Part shown: positions 60,727 to 64,000 of the stretch, in pieces
Layout of the letters: every line of letters starts with the position of its first letter
How positions within the stretch are numbered: the stretch's first letter is position 1
Source: Alistipes megaguti
GTDB taxonomy: Bacteria; Bacteroidota; Bacteroidia; Bacteroidales; Rikenellaceae
NCBI RefSeq assembly: GCF_900604385.1
Contig: NZ_LR027382.1
Span: 2,774,076-2,838,075, forward strand
Reading direction: 5' to 3'
DNA length: 64,000 bases
Made by a program: the position numbers and the translations under genes
The notes under the pieces: model-generated
The model's input: the letters and a program-made list of their open reading frames with translations, nothing else
The model's database searches: none
What the model was told of the DNA's origin: nothing

Positions 60727-61172
60727 CACGGCTCCCCGGACCTTACGGTAAGGCCCGAAATCCATCCGTCGTTTTGCGCGCAAACCGCCTCCGAAAAGCT
60801 CGTTCCGGGCATCGGATTGCAAGGAGATTCAACGGGGAGTCCGGCCGCACGGAGAATGCGGATGACGGACCTGTCCGAGCGGGGCGATTCGGGTCGCAAC
60901 GGGATCGATTCGGGTCTGCAGGCCTCTGAGACCGCGGTCGACCGTCGCCGGAGCCGATTCCCGGACAGGGTTCCGATCCGCAGATCCCCGGTCGTAGCCC
61001 CCGGATGAAAGTTCCGTCTGCCGGCTCCGACGGACAGAGCCGCACGACTTGCAACTGGAGTTTAATCCGAAAAACCAAAAAATACGCTAACTACCATTCC
61101 GTCGAATCACAGACCATTCACTCCGGGTCATGCCGCAGCAGCGGAACCCCGGCTTTCAAAACACCTTCACCC

Positions 61173-63437
61173 ATGCGCAAAACCCTCCTTACCCTACTGA
61201 TCTCGGCCGTTCTGGCCTCAAGCTGCACGCAGACGGTCGAAACCCCGGCTCTGCTGCCCCTCCCCTCGCAGGTCTCCTCTCACACCTCGACCTACACGCT
61301 CCGCGACGGGTACGGCATCGACTGCCAAGACGCGAAACTGAATTTCATCGCCGACTACACTTCCCGGATGATTCACGATCTGACCGGTGTGAGCAGCTCC
61401 CCGGACGGGAAGGCGGAAGTGCGGCTCACCCTGACCTCCGACTCCCTACAGTCGGAGGGGTACAGGCTCCGCATCGGCCGCAAGGGAATCGACATCGAGG
61501 CGGCATCGCCCGCCGGCATCTTCTACGGCGTACAGACCCTGCGGCAGCTGCTTCCCCGGCAGGAGGAGGCGTCGCCGTCCTGCACGCTGCACGGAATCGA
61601 CATTCAGGACTCGCCCCGTTTCGGATGGCGCGGCCTGCATCTGGATGTCAGCCGGCACTTCTTCACCGTCGACGAGATCAAGCGCTTCATCGACGTCATG
61701 GCCATGTACAAGTTCAACCGCTTTCACTGGCATCTGACCGATGATCAGGGCTGGCGCATCGAGATCCGCAGCCATCCCGAACTCACCCGTCTCGGCGCCT
61801 GGCGGGAGGGAATCGGCTTCCCAGAAAACGAAAAGCTCGCCTTCCCGACCGAAGACGTACACCCCTACGGCGGTTTCTACACCCAGGAGCAGATCCGCGA
61901 CGTGGTGGCCTACGCCGCCGAACGGATGATCGAGATCCTTCCCGAGATCGACCTCCCGGGCCACTCCACGGCGGCCATTCATGCTCTGCCGGAGCTCTTC
62001 TGCCGCCCGGACAAACGGCTCGCCGTCTGGATGCACGGCGGAGTCAGCGAAGGCGTCATGTGCGCCGGCCGGGAATCCACGTATGCCATTCTGGAGGATA
62101 TTCTCGGCGAGGTCTGCGCGCTGTTTCCCTTCGAATACATCCACCTCGGAGGCGACGAGGCCCCCAAGGAGGGCTGGAAAAAGTGTCCCCAATGCCAGGC
62201 CCGCATCCGGGCCGAAGGGCTCGCCAACGAAAACGAACTCCAGGCCTACTTCATGCACCGGCTCGAAAAATTCGTCAACAGCCGGGGCAAACGCATGATC
62301 GGCTGGGACGAGATCATGGAGGGAGGGCTCTCGCCCACGGCCACCGTGATGTCGTGGCGGGGCGTGCTGCCCGGCCTTGAGGCCGCCCGCGGAGGCAATG
62401 ACGTGGTCATGGCCCCCGGGTCCTACCTCTATCTCAACCACCCGCAGTCGTACAACCGGGTCACCAACACGTCGGAGGGCATCCTCTCGCTGAAGCGCGT
62501 CTACGGATTCGACCCCGCGCCCGAAGCCGATCTTACACCCGAAGCCCGCGCCCATATTCTGGGCGTACAGGCCTGCCAATGGTCGGAATGCACGCCCAAC
62601 GAGCAGATCCTCTACTACAAGGAGTATCCCCGCGCCATTGCCGTGGCGGAGATGGGCTGGACGGCTCAGGCCGACCGCAATTGGGAGGATTTCCAGGCTC
62701 GCCTCAAGCGTCACCTCGGACTGCTCTCCCTCTACGGCATTCCGTACGGAGCACCCAGCCGCGAGTTGCAGATCGCGCTGGTCCCCGACGCCGCGGGGAA
62801 ACCGTGCATCCGGATCTCGGCCGAGACCGACGAACCCATCCACTACACCCTCGACGGAAGCGAACCGACTCAGGAGAGCCCCGTCTACGAGGGTCCCGTA
62901 GCCGTGAGCGGCGACTGCACCGTGCGTGCGCAGATCTTCGCCGACGCCCCGGACTGCCCGGCCGAACAGACCATTCACTTCCACAAGGCCCTCTGCAAAC
63001 CGGTCTCCTATGCACTGCCCTACTCGACCAACCACGACGGAGGCGGCGACTTCGCCATGACGGACGGCTGCTTCGAAAAGTGGCAGGGTTTCGAGAAGCA
63101 GGATGCCGATTTCACCCTCGATCTGGGACGGCCGACGACGATCGACAGCATCCGCACCCGCTGGATGTATGACATTTCGGACTGGGTGCTCCGCCCGCGC
63201 GAGGTGACTTTCAGCATCTCCGAGGACGGTAAGTCGTTCACCGAACTGCTGCGACGGAAACTCGTCAATCCCGAAGGACAATACGACAAGGGCGTTGAAG
63301 AGGTAAGCTGTCCGGTCGGCGGACGTCCGGTGCGGTTCATCCGCGTAGAGGCCCGCAGCGAAAAGGTCAATCCCGCCTGGCACAGCAGTGCCGGCGCTCC
63401 GTGCTGGATCTTCATCGACGAGGTGGTCGTGGAGTGA
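61173..63437 (+). CDS. GH20 beta-N-acetylhexosaminidase
   Basis: 754 residues with lipobox (ASSC). An N-terminal GH20b alpha/beta domain precedes the barrel: RFGWRGLHLDVSRHFF, HWHLTDDQGWRIEI, EIDLPGHSTAAIHA and HLGGDEAPK, with catalytic D328-E329. The C-terminus carries a short HYTLDGSEPT module (CHB_HEX C-like) and an F5/8-type domain. It removes terminal beta-GlcNAc/GalNAc. It is the only plus-strand gene of the glycan locus. Confidence 0.92.
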   Translation: MRKTLLTLLISAVLASSCTQTVETPALLPLPSQVSSHTSTYTLRDGYGIDCQDAKLNFIADYTSRMIHDLTGVSSSPDGKAEVRLTLTSDSLQSEGYRLRIGRKGIDIEAASPAGIFYGVQTLRQLLPRQEEASPSCTLHGIDIQDSPRFGWRGLHLDVSRHFFTVDEIKRFIDVMAMYKFNRFHWHLTDDQGWRIEIRSHPELTRLGAWREGIGFPENEKLAFPTEDVHPYGGFYTQEQIRDVVAYAAERMIEILPEIDLPGHSTAAIHALPELFCRPDKRLAVWMHGGVSEGVMCAGRESTYAILEDILGEVCALFPFEYIHLGGDEAPKEGWKKCPQCQARIRAEGLANENELQAYFMHRLEKFVNSRGKRMIGWDEIMEGGLSPTATVMSWRGVLPGLEAARGGNDVVMAPGSYLYLNHPQSYNRVTNTSEGILSLKRVYGFDPAPEADLTPEARAHILGVQACQWSECTPNEQILYYKEYPRAIAVAEMGWTAQADRNWEDFQARLKRHLGLLSLYGIPYGAPSRELQIALVPDAAGKPCIRISAETDEPIHYTLDGSEPTQESPVYEGPVAVSGDCTVRAQIFADAPDCPAEQTIHFHKALCKPVSYALPYSTNHDGGGDFAMTDGCFEKWQGFEKQDADFTLDLGRPTTIDSIRTRWMYDISDWVLRPREVTFSISEDGKSFTELLRRKLVNPEGQYDKGVEEVSCPVGGRPVRFIRVEARSEKVNPAWHSSAGAPCWIFIDEVVVE

Positions 63438-63465
63438 GCCGCGGCCGCGAACCCTCCCGCCCGAA

Positions 63466-63513
63466 CGAAAAACCCGGAAAGACTTCCTCTCGGAGAACCT
63501 TTCCGGGTTTTTC
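63466..63513. terminator. Bidirectional terminator between GH20 and the efflux adaptor
   Basis: AACCCGGAAAG (63471-63481) pairs with CTTTCCGGGTT (63499-63509), with A- and T-runs outside. Confidence 0.9.
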
Positions 63514-63599
63514 ATCACGATGTACGGCCGTTTCTGCGCTCCCGTCCGAACCGTCGGCAAAGATCCGGGACGGCACCGATGGAGGAGCCGATCCGCATC

Positions 63600-64000
63600 A
63601 GCGGCCCGGATGCGGGCCGTGGCGTACATGCCCGGGCGGAACTGCGGATTCTGCTCCGCAATGCGCACGTAGACGTCGATCGAGCGATTTTCGCTGTTGA
63701 CCTGCTGACCGATCATCGCAACCATACCATGGAACGTCTGAAGGTCCATGCCGTTGACGCGGAACTCGACCTGATCACCGATCATCAGATGCGGCAGATC
63801 CTTCTCATAGGCCGTCAGGCGGAGCATCATTTCGCGCTTGTCGACAATCTCGCACAGCGGCTCGCCCACGTCGAAATGGCGGCCGATATTCATCTTCACG
63901 TCGGCCACATAGCCGCTGATCGGCGCCTTGACCTCCAGCAGCGGCGCAATCCCCCCGACTCAGCAGACGGGTCGTATCCATACCCAGCAAGGCCAGCTGA
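63600..64000 (-). pseudogene. RND efflux periplasmic adaptor (HlyD/MFP), partial and disrupted
   Basis: The readable part includes the lipoyl/barrel-sandwich return APLLEVKAPISGYVADVKMN, IGRHFDVGEPLCEIVDK, and the beta-barrel DLPHLMIGDQVEFRVNG up to QFRPGMYATARIRA at about 63600. The upstream part (QLALLGMDTTRLLS) is in another frame; dropping one C from the C6 run at 63951-63956 restores continuity. Beyond ~63600 the frame has no recognisable C-terminal domain and no stop for over 2 kb antisense to GH20, so the 3' end is missing or scrambled. The 5' end is outside the window. Adaptors link inner-membrane RND pumps to TolC-like channels. Confidence 0.75.

Noticed and set aside
61446..63600. 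Continuation of the efflux adaptor frame for over 2 kb
   Set aside because: After about 63600 the reading is simply antisense to GH20; no adaptor domain is present, so the frame is open by chance.
1..64000. CRISPR array, phage or transposase genes
   Set aside because: No regularly spaced repeat series, no transposase or integrase motif and no terminal inverted repeats were seen; the direct repeats found have two copies only.

Overview
The window reads as chromosomal DNA of a gut Bacteroidales bacterium, most likely Alistipes or a close Rikenellaceae relative. The grounds are: high GC; no usable Shine-Dalgarno sequences; repeated Bacteroidetes -7 boxes of the form TAnnTTTG in front of genes (TATCTTTG and variants, with a TTTG upstream in the best cases); a SusC/SusD polysaccharide utilisation locus; a PorV/PorQ-type outer-membrane protein; and a tmRNA and a tRNA that do not encode CCA. 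The genus is inferred; no 16S is present.

Layout. 1-4726 (minus): operon dnaN, DEDDh exonuclease, LysM/periplasmic-binding lipoprotein-like protein, rex, ribF (cut by the window edge). 4809-5687 (minus) nucleoside phosphorylase, divergent from 5802-9414 (plus) glmM, M20 dipeptidase, inositol monophosphatase. 9526-10159 is a glmS reduced to its first ~27 codons joined out of frame to its last ~190 codons. 10499-13128 (minus): DUF2461 gene, glyA, exported unknown. 13274-15235 (plus): fabG, PorV/PorQ-like protein. 15294-15773 (minus): low-molecular-weight phosphatase. 16101-19556 (plus): YtfJ/thioredoxin-like protein, BamA/TamA-like barrel, phosphoethanolamine transferase. 19921-20094 (minus): 57-residue histone-H1-like protein. 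20432-24379 (plus): FeoA-FeoB fusion, small Cys-rich FeoB partner, lrgA, lrgB. 24538-25725: aminotransferase. 26044-27678 (minus): cyclophilin, purT. 28145-28544 (minus): tmRNA. 28675-33553 (plus): FtsE-like ATPase, gyrB, udk, and a two-gene LysO-type exporter with a structured leader. 33763-38655 (minus): mutS, uracil-DNA-glycosylase-fold protein, RecD-like helicase. 38702-40582 (plus): membrane-anchored unknown, DUF3822, rsmD, tRNA-Asp.

From the 3' side of tRNA-Asp (about 40.6 kb) to 63.4 kb the content changes to an accessory glycan locus. It carries GH95 (broken), a DUF1573 lipoprotein, an isolated GH29 C-terminal piece, a small lipoprotein, a DUF1735/LamG lipoprotein, a GH18 endo-glycosidase, SusD, SusC (two frameshifts), GH29, GH2, GH92 and GH3 on the minus strand, and GH20 on the plus strand. 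The enzyme set fits host N-glycan dismantling: GH18 would release the glycan at the chitobiose core, GH92 would remove mannose, GH2 galactose or mannose, GH29 fucose and GH20 N-acetylglucosamine, with SusC/D importing the product. The window ends in a damaged RND-efflux adaptor gene.

The most striking structural theme is damage. glmS and GH95 lack their middles with a frame change at the join. susC, GH95 and the adaptor carry small frameshifts, several at homopolymers. Five 8-9 base G/C runs occur, four intergenic and one in a broken gene. Whether this is real decay, phase variation or assembly error is the main open question. Other points of interest are an IGIIGGADAPTQ motif inside an insert in FeoB, a 34-codon leader ORF followed by competing hairpins ahead of the LysO genes, and the histone-like gene.
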